From Apostichopus japonicus (Eukaryota > Echinodermata > Holothuroidea > Aspidochirotida > Stichopodidae): a stretch of DNA of 64,000 nucleotides. This document shows positions 1 through 11,700 of this stretch, piece after piece. The notes under the pieces were generated by a model. It made no database searches, was not told where the DNA came from, and was given only the letters and a program-made list of their open reading frames with translations. A program made the translations under genes and the position numbers. Numbering within the stretch: the first letter of the stretch is position 1; each line of letters starts with the position of its first letter. Location of the stretch: positions 11,373,213 to 11,437,212 of the forward strand of contig NC_092574.1 of NCBI RefSeq assembly GCF_037975245.1. Direction: 5' to 3'.

Positions 1-1162
1 ATGGATTTTCCTACGGACAAGACACTTTTAAGTACTTGTTTCTCGACGAACTTGGCTCTCCTCATATCCTCCGGTCACTCTGTCCGGCTGCTAACTGTGC
101 AGCTGAGCTGTTTTTCCTCTATAACAGCAAATATATCATCCGCAAAATTGGCCACGAGAATGCCTTTTTGTTGGTGATAGCAGCCTATGCCGTCCGATTC
201 CTGGCATATAGCTTCTTGTGGGATCCATGGTGGATTCTACCTGTAGAGTTACTTCACGGCATCTGTTTTGGAATTTTGTGGCCAGCCGTCACCTCCTTCT
301 GTAATTCCGTAGCTCCTCCTGGGATGGCCGCAACCATGCAGACAATGGCATTTGCAGTCACCGCTGGCTTGAGTAAGTATAAAAGAGATATGGAGGTTTA
401 TTGGCAAATATTCCATTCATATTATAGAAAACACTCAAACTGGGCTACCCGGGTAATTATCGCTGAAACCTTAAAATTGCTTTGTCTATCACCCCAAGAG
501 CAATATGTTACACTTATGCATGGGCACTAACTGTCAAAATTCATTTCTGAAATAATGGATTGTAAAAGATATCATTACAAATTAAACAGTAGTCGATCAA
601 AATTGTCCGCTCAGTCGCACGTTTCTCGATCTAAAACTGTATCGAAATCTCCTATGGTTGTTTCCTCTGTAAGTTTCATGGGCATCCTTTCTCCATCCCC
701 TATAGGGAGGGCTAGGGGTGACAATGATATACATAGGCCTATACAAGTCTTTGCTTTATTACCTTCTTCTTACTTTATCCCCGTATCTTCAAAGCAAGTT
801 TTCTTGTGTATACATAGCTTTATTTAGTAGAAACATTGTTTTTCATTATTATTATTATTTAATACATTCTTCATACCTTTTTGTTGTTGCTGCCACCGAC
901 AGGTGAGGGAACTGGCACCATACTTGGTGGATTATTCTACGAACAATACGGGGCAAGGAACTTGTTTCGAGCGATGGCAGGCACATGTGTCGCTGTGTTC
1001 ATAATCTACCGGACATTTCTTTGTTTCTATCCTCCCATTAAACCAGGTAGTGACGTAATCAACGATGAAGAGAAGAAGCCGTATGTTGTAAACGACGACG
1101 AACAAGACAAAAATGCATATGCATTAGATAATAAACATCCGGCTGTGCAAGACAACGAGTAG
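1..1162 (+). CDS. MFSD6-like major facilitator transporter, last two coding exons (5' part outside window)
   Basis: Exon A runs from the window edge to 372 (codons start at base 3) and ends at a GTAAGT donor at 373. Exon B is 903-1162 after a CAG acceptor and ends in TAG at 1160-1162. They join in phase 1. The translation carries an MFSD6-family pattern: FLDELGSPHIL, then hydrophobic segments around NAFLLVIAAYAVRFLAYSF and WILPVELLHGICFGILWPA, then GTGTILGGLFYEQYGARNLF after the splice. Last comes one more membrane segment and a charged cytosolic tail rich in D, E and K. MFSD6-type proteins are multi-pass carriers of the major facilitator superfamily with poorly known substrates. Only about the last 210 residues are visible, so the family call is firmer than the paralogue call. 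The neighbouring AtuA gene is on the same strand but about 4.4 kb away, so the two are independent units. Confidence 0.85.
373..902 (+). other. Intron of the MFSD6-like gene
   Basis: A 530-base intron with a GTAAGT donor and a CCGACAG acceptor preceded by a T-rich tract near 830-890. Reading frames through it are not conserved and I see no other gene in it. Confidence 0.8.
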
Positions 1163-1977
1163 CGCGGTGTCATTTGGAGGGATAAGAGGGGTGGGGGGGG
1201 GGGTGGGGCGGAAATTTAGTTTATATGCATTATGACCATGTGAAAGATGGACAGCTCATAGTACTTGTAGATTTTTAGCAACTAAGTTGGTCTATTATAC
1301 AATGACATTAAGAATGAATATGCAAAGTAGCTGGATCACGTAGTTTAACACCGTACACACGAGCTCCTAACGAATGACGGCAATTTTCGAGGTGTCAAGC
1401 TTTTATTAACAAAACATTAATTTGTCGATAACTGTTAGTTGCCCGACTGATTAATGGTAAAAAAAAAGATAAATATATTTTCTTTCATCATACACCTAGT
1501 GGTATCCTCTAAAATTCGAACGTAGTCATTATTAGTCATAAATAACGCAATTGCATCATACGTATATACAATTAAGCATTACTTGGTCATATGAAACAAG
1601 AGCAGTTATGTATTATTTGCATGCACCCATGGTACCTTAAGAGGGCACGTCTCTATTTCGAGGCATTTCGGAAACCTACTTTTAAGTGGTGTGGTGTAGA
1701 GGGAATACAAAACAAAATCCAATAAACCATAAACTATGTGTGTATAGGAGATCAAGCGCTTCCCATTAATGGAAACGGAGCCGATTAAACTAACCACAGA
1801 CCATAAAGCCCATTTGTATTGTGATTCAATTGTGACCCCCTATTCCTTTTTCTCTTTCTCCTTTGGGATTCGAAGTAAACTGCTGTTATATGTATAGCTC
1901 TAGAATAAAGTAGAAAGATAGACACAATTTTTTTCTTGCAATTGTTTTTTTTAAATATCTTTAGTATTGGTATCAGG
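1163..1977. other. 3' flank of MFSD6-like gene, no gene seen
   Basis: This is the 3' untranslated region and intergenic DNA. A run of 17 G with one interruption lies at about 1188-1206, just after the stop codon. The rest is AT-rich unique-looking sequence without a convincing reading frame. Confidence 0.5.
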
Positions 1978-3079
1978 CAGGCGCGGCGGAACGGAAAAAT
2001 TATTGGGGGGGGGGGGGCTAATGTGTGGAGACTATCTAAGCGGAGCGCCACCATCAGTTGGCGCGGAGCGTACAAGAAAATTTTGGGTGTTTTCAAACCC
2101 CCAGATGGCCGGAAACGGCACTTCCCAAGTGTTTTATGCTGCGAATACCTAGCCCTAAAATTTGGGTCTCAAGCCTGCAATTTCTCAGATTGCACGTAAA
2201 AGTCTGTAAAAACATTGTAATTTGTATATTCGATGGTGTTTTAAGAGAGTAGCTATTACTCGTAGTGTACTCGCAAAGACGTTTTTGAGTGTAGTAAGGT
2301 CAGTGGCGGAGCCAGGGGTATTGATCAGGGGGGGGGGCAAGAATGGTCTGTAGGGGCGCTTTCGACACTATCTAAGCAGAGCGCCACCACAGGTTGGCGC
2401 GGAGCGTACAGAAAATTTTTGAGTAAAGATACTCCCTAGATTGTAGGAAATGACCCTTTCCGGGCCTTGCTAATTTGCAGATAAACGGAGAATAAATAGG
2501 TGTCGTCGCCATTTTGTCGGAAAATTACACCAACAGAATATGACAAATGTCAATAGGTATATGAGAGCGCAATAAAATAGTCAATAATCGCGAATAAGTA
2601 AAAAGTAGTGAAAAGCTGAAAAGGGCGCCAGCAGTCCATTTGAGTCCATCAGGGGGGGGGGGTATCCGCCCCCTGACTGTATATATGGACGCTCCGCCAC
2701 TAAGTAAGGGGATGTTGGAGAACTGGCTGAAATGAGGCAAGTCATTGGCCTAAGACGAAGTTGTGTTACGCTTACCGGTACTCACACTCACTGCTTCCAC
2801 TTTTCACGGGGCGTGAAGACGCGGTTGGGGTGACAATATGTGGTCTATAGCCAGGGGACGGGCCGAGGGTCCCCCAGCAATTACTAAAATTATTACACCA
2901 ATATAGTATACGTGTGCATCGGACAGATCGACAAGTATGCATTGAAAAAGGGCAGATGCACGTATCGGAGCCTTGGTAAATATTGGGGGGCGGGGGGGCT
3001 TATCATGCATTTGCCCCCTCAACTTTTTCATTGGGGGGGCTGAGCCCCCCAAGCCCCCCCCCCGGTTCCGCCGCCACTG
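1978..3079. mobile_element. hAT-like DNA transposon with perfect 8-bp target duplication, carrying a nested element
   Basis: The terminal inverted repeat is CAGGCGCGGCGGAAC at the left and the reverse complement of CAGTGGCGGCGGAAC at the right (13 of 15 match). The flanking 8-mer GTATCAGG is present at both 1970-1977 and 3080-3087. Ends of CAG...CTG with 8-bp duplications are typical of the hAT superfamily. No transposase is visible, so the element is non-autonomous. A second element (2301-2702) sits inside it, so about 700 bp belong to the older insertion. A G-run follows the left end (about 2005-2015) and C-runs precede the right end. The GCGGAGCGCCACC core motif described at 2040 lies near the left end. 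Confidence 0.85.
2301..2702. mobile_element. Nested 402-bp hAT-like MITE
   Basis: The left end is CAGTGGCGGAGCC and the right end is the inverse of TAGTGGCGGAGCG, where the last base looks mutated. The target duplication is AGTAAGGT at 2293-2300 against AGTAAGGG at 2703-2710 (7 of 8). It lies wholly inside the 1978-3079 element and so inserted later. It carries its own copy of the hairpin core (2375-2410) and two G-runs. No coding capacity. Confidence 0.8.
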
Positions 3080-3458
3080 GTATCAGGTAATTAGTCCTAA
3101 CTATTTAGTAAAGAGTTTAGGTTACATAAAGTAGTATTTAACTATTAATTTTGTTATATATAAGAAAACATTTGATCATTTGTCATATTTTAATACTAGT
3201 TGTATCTTCAATTGAAATGAAAGCTGTTTGATTCAGCAGTCATAAGCATGTAAGTAAATATAGTTGTCTAACTAAACTTATGAGGTAATTTGCAATACTG
3301 AAGAATGATTTTAGGAGTTGGGAGAGCGGTGCTTTGAGAGTTATCACATGACTCAAGTGGCAGCGTTGGTGGGATCTTTCGCTAGTCCCCGATCCCCCGC
3401 CCCCCTTCCATAGAAATGTCATTTCCCACAGCAGTACATTTACACATACGTACATATA

Positions 3459-4164
3459 CAAGGTCGGATTTAGCTTATGGGGGCCCGGGCCAGAATAGTT
3501 TGGGACCCTTTTCACGGTTAGCCTACTATGTTAGCGGAGCGCCACCATAGGTTGGCGCGTAGCGTGAGGAAAATGAGAAAAATGCTGAAAATGCAGAAAA
3601 TGCTTCCCAGATCGCTGGAAATGGCACTTCCCAGGCCTTGCAAGTTGCATCTAAACATTTATTTATTTTGAAATCTCATTTTCTGGAAATTGACTATATT
3701 GTCACAATAAATATGTTTTTTTTTTACGTTGTTTTTTTCTAATGCCCCTCCAGGAATCAACATTCCGTTTTCCGTATAGGAATCACATGATCGGTGGTTG
3801 ATAGCTAGAACGTCATCCAAATATCTATAGGGATGCCAATTTGTTTTGTGCAAAACAGACAGAATTTACATCTGTTAACACTAAATGTATGGGGTTTGTG
3901 GTGTCACGTGTGTGACAAGTTACACAAATGCCGTAGAATAAAGACCATGTATTCTTATAGGCCCCATGTAATTCTGGAAAGACAACTTTCGTTCAGTGTG
4001 GAGTTTCGTACAAAGGTCCGTATTTTACATATTGAACATCCACGGACGGACGGAAAGGCATCATAATTATGTCTCCATTTTTTGGACACGCAAATGTGGG
4101 GGGCCCCTAAATGTGGGGGCCCGTGGCATGGGCGGTGGTGGACCCCGCCGTAAATCCGGCACTT
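3459..4164. mobile_element. hAT-like MITE, 706 bp
   Basis: The left end, CAAGGTCGGATTTAGC, faces a right end whose reverse complement reads AAGTGCCGGATTTACGG. The flanks are TACATATA (3451-3458) and TACCTATA (4165-4172), 7 of 8 identical, fitting an 8-bp hAT duplication. Internally it has GGGGGCCC blocks near both ends and a copy of the shared hairpin core at 3533-3566. No transposase remains. Confidence 0.75.
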
Positions 4165-4172
4165 TACCTATA

Positions 4173-5642
4173 TGTCTGCATTGATCATGTGCGTTCTTCT
4201 ATTTGGTTTTTATATAGCCTTCCAAATGTAATGAACATACAGTAGACGATTGTGTGACGCATGTGACACATACATACTAGGGCGGAAGATGGAGCAATTT
4301 ATCTCTGCACCTATCTCTCTCTCTCTAGATATTACTTTTCTCAATACGTGTTTGGGAGTAGATTAAACAACTTTTATTTTCAAGTTCCTGACACGCATAC
4401 TCATTGCGCCGGCCTTGAAAATAAGCATATTAACCTTCCAAATAGAGTGCTAGAAAATCCAAGAGACAAATGCAATACTTTGAAGTGATGCAGACAACAT
4501 TAAAAACTACCTGGTGTTTATTTTGAGAAGAGTTAAAAGCCAAATCTGTACTGTCGTATACTATAATATCGCAGCTGCATACATAATTTACGTACGATTT
4601 AAGTTGATCAGTTGATCGGTAATTTGGTAGTATGAATTAAATACGTCTGCACGTTTACTACCTATTGTTGAATTCCTTAGAGAAATTAAGAGTTCCAAAA
4701 AGGAAATTTTATCGAAATTCCCGGCAAATAACTGCTGTAACCGGATCTCTTTCAGCATGCAGGATCAGATATACTGGAGCTTTCACTTCCGCAACATCTT
4801 CACATTTCGTTAAAAAATTATGACTGGCTGGAAATACTACTTATTTGTTGGGGACGTAGGACTTCAAGGCATAAGCTGTAGCAGACGACGAAACAGTCCA
4901 TCATTCACATGTTTTCCCGAACAATATCAAACTACAGGCAGAAACGCACATTGCTTCAAACGTTCAACTTTAATGTTGTTCTTTTTCTAACACCTCCTTG
5001 TACACACAAAAGCCACAAATGTAAGGGAATGTAGTTGTTATTCTTTAACCGAATGTGGAATATATGTTCTTCCCCACATTGGAGATGAATGGAATAATTT
5101 AATACCGTGTACGTTGATGTACAGCTAAACGAACATTCCAACTGTGCCACATTTCAATTGTAGTGGATCTCTGGAAGAACAATTAGTATGTAAGAGTTAG
5201 GGGCAGCTTTGATCTATACCCGGTTGCGAAAACTATTTTGTATACCTTAAAACCACATACTCCCGCTAGTATCTACCGCAGGCGGCCAGAGAGAAAATGC
5301 TTGTGGCCCTCGAGAAAGCTTTCAAGCTGTTTCTGCAAGGTCAGATCAATTTGAATATTTTTCCTGTATTTTGTGACAGTATAGTTCAACATATCAGACG
5401 ACAATGTAGAAATTTCTAACCTTGTGCTTTTCATATAATGTCATATGTCCATTTTCCGTCAAGAGTGTATAGGCATACTTAAATGTGGATTAGGTACAAA
5501 GTTTCTCTGCGGATCGTCGAATCAATTTCGTGTGAATCCTTGGTTTAGTACTTGGAAAGTGGAAATCATCATGGCTAGGGATTCCGTTGGCGTTCCATAC
5601 AGTTCACGATATGTAAGTAGTTTTACCAGGCCCTCCTTCAAA
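4173..5642. other. Intergenic region and presumed promoter/5' leader of the AtuA-family gene
   Basis: This stretch holds a short CT microsatellite (about 4312-4327) and otherwise unique AT-rich DNA. An open frame upstream of the chosen AtuA start contains an alternative in-frame ATG at 5571 with purine at -3 and G at +4. The real transcription start cannot be seen. No other gene is supported. Confidence 0.45.
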
Positions 5643-5750
5643 ATGTTATCCTTCAGAGCAACACACCTGGGAGTATTGCAAAGAGTTGCTGCTATTTCTT
5701 CTCGAAAATACCTTACAGAGCAGCAACCATGTCGGCTTATGAGTTCTGGG
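5643..5750 (+). other. Probable mitochondrial targeting leader of the AtuA-family protein
   Basis: About 36 residues beginning [20 protein letters not shown] contain five arginines, several serines and a single acidic residue. They precede the first conserved family block ([11 protein letters not shown]). This composition fits a matrix-targeting helix. The call is inferred from composition and not proven. Confidence 0.5.
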
Positions 5751-8700
5751 GACGACAATATCAGAATTGGGTGTGCATCAGCTTTCTGGGGCGACACTGC
5801 TACAGCTGGTAATGGAAGACAACATCACTGCAGCCTACGTTACTCCCATGTTATAACGTTAGCACTAATTAGCCTAGCTTAGGCCCTCGGCGAATGTCAA
5901 CATAAGTTAGTAACACCAACGAAAGTACAATACAACCAGTTTCACGAATAAACATGATCATTACATCTCAACCCTTCCGCCAAACATATTAGTACAAGAA
6001 CTAATCGTAATGATATTAATAAAATATATTCATATAGAGCTTTACATGAAAGGATATCTCTAAAGACCTTTACACAGGAATAGAGAGAAAATTCCAAAAT
6101 GCACACCAACCGTTGAACAAGTTCTTCCATGGAATAGACAAGAACTAAGTGACTCTTATAATTGTAAATCTCTGTGTTATTTGATCATTTGTTTAATAGG
6201 AACTTTTTTTTTCTGTAGACTCGTCTGAGTCACAACAAGAAAGTGAGGTGGAATAAAGTTTTTATATTGAACTTGACATTTGACTTGTAGAAATTTAAAA
6301 CAGTAAGCAAACATCTCAAGTTGTTATTTCAACTAGGACTGAAATTAATACATTATCAATGCAACTAGGAAATGAGGCCATAATTTTAAATTTTTATAAA
6401 GCACAGTAGGAGTTTGTTTTACACTGCAACATAGCCTAAAGTTCACTTACTATATTTACAGGTTAGGCTTACAGGCAGACACTCTGTGTGGTAACTCATG
6501 AGGGGAAGACATACTGTATGGTGAAAAGGAAATGTAAAAGTAGTTCTCTTTGCTAATGTGGGGCTCAGATGTAATGTTATGGTTTCCCTAAAGTGCTTAA
6601 GTTAAAGAGGAGACATTTAAAAGGTGATTTCTATATTATAATGCATTGTAAATTACTTTTAATTACGGAAAATCCGGCTGGATTCATACCAGATTTGAAA
6701 AATCTCTTAAAGCCAGCCAGAACATTGGCCATTTAATCTTGGCAACTGGAAGTACATATGCAGTATTTGCCTAGATTTTATGTCTTAATTTGAATGTATT
6801 TTATTCTGGTTTTAAATGCTCGACTCATCCACATAGTCTCTCACATAATTTTGTGAATATTCATGCTTACATTTCATGAATGATTAATTTCATTTAGATT
6901 AAATTCAAACTCAGCAACTAATCGTTCAATGTTTAGTGTTGTTTCTCTAGCCCCTCAGCTTGTGTACCAAGGAAAAATTGACTTTTTGGTGTTTGATTAC
7001 CTGGCCGAAATTACTATGTCCATCTTAGCTGCTGCAAAGCGGAAGTCACCGGTAAGTAGGGAATAGTGGGGAGCACCTCATTGTATAGTTCTGCCATTGG
7101 CGGATAAATTCATCCAATGACATAATATCTGCAAAGGCGAAAGTCATCTGTGTGTAGGGAAAGTGGGGAACACCTCATGGTATAGATTGCAGGATACAGT
7201 AGCATCATAAAAGTAATATTTGCATTTTTAATTCAGTGTTCAAACATTTTAATGGAACTAAAACAATGGTGTGTGCATTTTACTATTGTATTAATTTAGT
7301 CAGGCCTCTTTGATTGATTAGCAATTAGCAGAGTAGTATAAAAGGGCAGGTCCAAGCTATTTGCACTGTGACATACGGGACATTTCAGAGACTTAAATTT
7401 GTCTAAAAGTTATATGGAATCCATTTTCCAGAAACTTTTTCAGGTTTTCATATTTGTTATTGCTGCTACTTCATTACAAACTCATGAAGATTTCCTACAC
7501 TTGCTTTAATTAGGTCCCATCTTAATTAATGTACAGTGTGACGTACGGGACCAGAGAATTTTGTGTTTTTTTGACTAAAGAGCACAGCTGAAACCCCTCT
7601 GAAATTAGGAGGGCAGTGATCAAGCTGTTATACCTAGTGAATAGCCTAACCTTCCAAGGGCTAAGCTGTAACATATTAGAAAAAAATATGAAGCCATTCC
7701 AGTACAGTGGTTACACAAATGAAAATTGTCCTGTGACGTACGGGACATGTGACGTACGGGACAATTTGTCCATATGCAAATTGACTATGAAAACTCATAT
7801 TTTTATTCCTGAATATACCATAACATGCTGATTTCTACATAAAAACATTAATTTGGATATGCCAGAACAATGTAATTGGTAATTTCATGCCATATTTCCT
7901 TCTTTCTGGGATACGGAACAGAGCAGTGACCGTACTTGTGAGATCATTCCATGTAAAACATGGAATGCGTAAAGTATTAATCTACTCTACACATGCATCA
8001 AATACTCATAACATCAATTCTAGCTTTTTTAGACCACAAATGATTCAAGATGCAAAGTTTTGTCGCAAAACTGTTTTGGTATGTATACTGTAGTACACTG
8101 CATCATACTCCCCACTAATGACCCTGAAGTTGAAATATGATCCATCCCATTCAAAATATTCCAAAATGTCCACAGTAATGCCACTATGAAACTAGTACAG
8201 CAAAGAAACTCTATAGACCTAATACTGGTTACCAGACCAAATAGTCAGAACATCAATTCTTGCTTTGTAAGACCACAAATGATTCAAGATGCAAAGTTTT
8301 GGTGCAAAACTGTTTTGGTATGTATACTGTACAACACTGTATCATACTCCCCACTAATGACCCTGAAGTTGAAATATGATCCATCCCATTCAAAATATTC
8401 CAAAATGGCCACAGTAATGCCACGTAATGTCCATCTATGAAACTAGTACAACAAAGAAAACTCTATAGACCAGACCAAATAGTCATAACATCAATTCTTG
8501 CTTTGTTAGACCACAAATGATTCAAGATGCAAAGTTTTGGTGCAAAACTGTTTAAAAATTGGTATATATACTGTACAACACTGTATCATACTCCCCACTA
8601 ATGACCCTGAAGTTGAAATATGATCCATCCCATTCAAAATATACCAAAATGTCCATAGTAATGCCACGTAATATCCATCTATGAAACTACATAGTACAAC

Positions 8701-11700
8701 AAAGAAAACTCTATAGACCTAATACTGGTTATTGAACAAACTCATGAGTGATTGTCCTTTGCAAAAATTGGGCGAGCGAAACTCTACACTTGTAACTAAA
8801 AATCTCAATGTCTACTATCTAAGTTCAGGAAACAAGAACATAGTTGCACATTATCATAGTCACACTTCACAATAGGCCTACGAAATTTTGAAATGCAAAC
8901 TCAACATTCTTGAAGTCGTCCTCATTCAATGTCAATGTATGAATAGCATTGTAGATGATTCTGTATCCCCCACACGCACAATTGACTTCCCAATAGTCAA
9001 ACAACACCCGGGCTGTTGGTGGTCTGGTCATCAGTCAATAGTTTATTTGGTGCCATGATGTGCTCTTCAGGCATGCAGGGATTATAAGTTGCAACTACCA
9101 GCTTTCAACAAAATAAACTTGTAAGCATTGGAAGGTTTCCAGTAGAGGTCCCAATTGGAGCCCATGCATGTTTATTATGTATAAATACAGGGTTTCCACC
9201 ACACTATGTCCCGTACGTCACATTTTGTCCCGTACGTCACATTTTTAAATTTGATAACTAGAATTGCAGTGAATATTATTTCAATTTTTTGGGGATGGAT
9301 ATTGTTGAGCAATGTTCTTTATTAGAACTTTATAGAATATCACCAAAAAATAAATTGTTCCTCCATATCAAAACTTGAAAAAAGTGCTGAAAATTGTGAC
9401 GTACGGGACATCAGTATTTGGACACTAGCTCATTAGCATATTTAATTAATGAACCCCCAAACATAATATGTCAAAATTATTGGAAGGAAGGGTGTATCAT
9501 GTCCCACATAACTTATATTCAATAAGTTCATATTGCTGGCAGGGAAATAGGATTCCAAATGTCCCGTACGTCACACTGCAATTTGAATTTATGCAAATTA
9601 GCTGGCTGTAATTGTTTGAATAGGCAAAAAATTTCAAAAAAATTATGAAAATCTGAAACTTCAATAATTCAGCTTTAACATGATACCACATTTAGGGTGC
9701 TTCAGTAAAGTTTGAAATTTGGCTTCTAGGGATACAATAGCTTGGACCTGCCCAAAAATAAAACCTGTAATATAAGCATTTTTAACTTATCCCAGCATGT
9801 AAAAACTTAATTGTGAAACTGAGTATGTGCCTCTTGTCATCCTTTAACTTCCTGTTGACAGTATCAAGCATTCATGCCCTATGTATTGTGATACAGGTCG
9901 TTCCACCGTCTAATGCATTTTCAATGGTTTGGTACACAGGATATGGGGTATGCGACGGATTTCGTTCAGGTTACGATGGGCCCCTTACTGAATGAGATCA
10001 AACGACAAGGTATTCGAGTAGTGAGCAACTCAGGAGGCGTCAATCCACAAGCCTGCTGCGAGGCACTTCAACAAGTGGCTAAAAAGGCTGGGGTGGACTT
10101 GAAAATTGCTGTGGTGACCGGAGATGATCTTATGAGACAAGTACTGTACAGATGCCTATCAGTTACTCATTATGACTCTCATCTCCCCGTTTCACCTCAG
10201 AATATTTCTATCATTAATGATTGAGACAATAACTACCGTTGTTATTCAAACATAGCAATCTCTTTATTCTCCATCATTTATTTGTTCCCGTGAAAGGGAG
10301 AGCATTTTGCTCGTCTCGAATCTGTCCGTCTTTCCCATTAATTTTAACAAGTATTGTGGTTTTGATTTAACAGTACACAAATAATGTAGTTTTATGCTAT
10401 GTACAGTGTTTTCAAACCAGGGCATATATTGTCCTCTATTGCAATTATATATTTGATCAATAATGATCAGTATTGAAATGAAACGTTATGTACAGTATTT
10501 CAACCAGACATTGTTAATTTTGCAGCCCAAGAAATGAGGTGGCGACATGGTAGGTCGAAGGAGACTCTTCTGTGGTTTGCTATGTTGGATCGTCAGAGAA
10601 AAATAACATATTCCCCTAAGGATCTATATATATATCTATATCATTAAAATATTTTCAAACTTCAGTGGTACCTTGAGGAATTGTGCCTTGAGAATCTAAA
10701 TCGATGCCTGCATTCAGTTTTTTTTAAGTCTCATAATAGCAGCACACCTCTGTTTTGTCTCCAGATGAAGGACATAGCTGAACAGGGAATCACCGATATT
10801 GACTCGGGAAGGTCATTTCCAAGAGCGGTTGCATCAATGAACGCATACTTGGGGTAAGCTGTGTCTGGTTTTATCTAGTGAAGGGAGATGGGTCTGGAGG
10901 ATTGGCAGACAGAGGAAGATAGGGATCACATAGTATTTCCCAGCCTATGGGAGGCATATACATAGTACTAAGATTCCCATCCCAAAACCAACTATAGGTC
11001 TACAACGATTAGGTGAAACATTTCCCTTAGTGGTTGGTATGCCTAAAACCACAAAGAAACAAATCCATGCTTGGCCTGACAGGCTTCATTTGTTATTTAT
11101 TTGTGAACAGATATTTACTCTTGTGTCATAGACAGTAAGTGTCATCAATAGTTAACACAGTAACTTATATTATGTACACATGTACTGTAATGTCTATTGA
11201 TCAGTTAATTTTGCTACAACTCAGATGTGCAGCCAATAGTTAACACAGTAAATTATATTATGTACACATGTACTGTAATGTCTATTGATCAGCTCATTTT
11301 GTTACAACTCAGATGTGCAGCCAATAGATAAACGCAGTAAGTTATGTTTTGTACACATAAATGTAAATCAGTTAATTTTGTTACAAATCAGATGGTCCCA
11401 AATTGGACATTTTGGTACTCGGCAATGAGTGGCTTTCACCCAACAAATTTCATGCTTCCTGGGTTGTCTTGATTTGTCGTGCAAAAAAATAATAAGAATA
11501 ATGCCCTGTCACACATTTTCTATAGTTTTTGTCATTGCTGACACAGATAAAGGCTATTGCAACCTAGATCTGCAAAGAGCAGTACACCTGTACTAACACA
11601 CTAATATTATCAACTTCAAAACAGCTCTTATTTTGGTTGATTTTTTCTTGTCTTGTTTTGTTGTCTCATTGCAGAGCCACTCCTATTTCTAAGGCACTGG

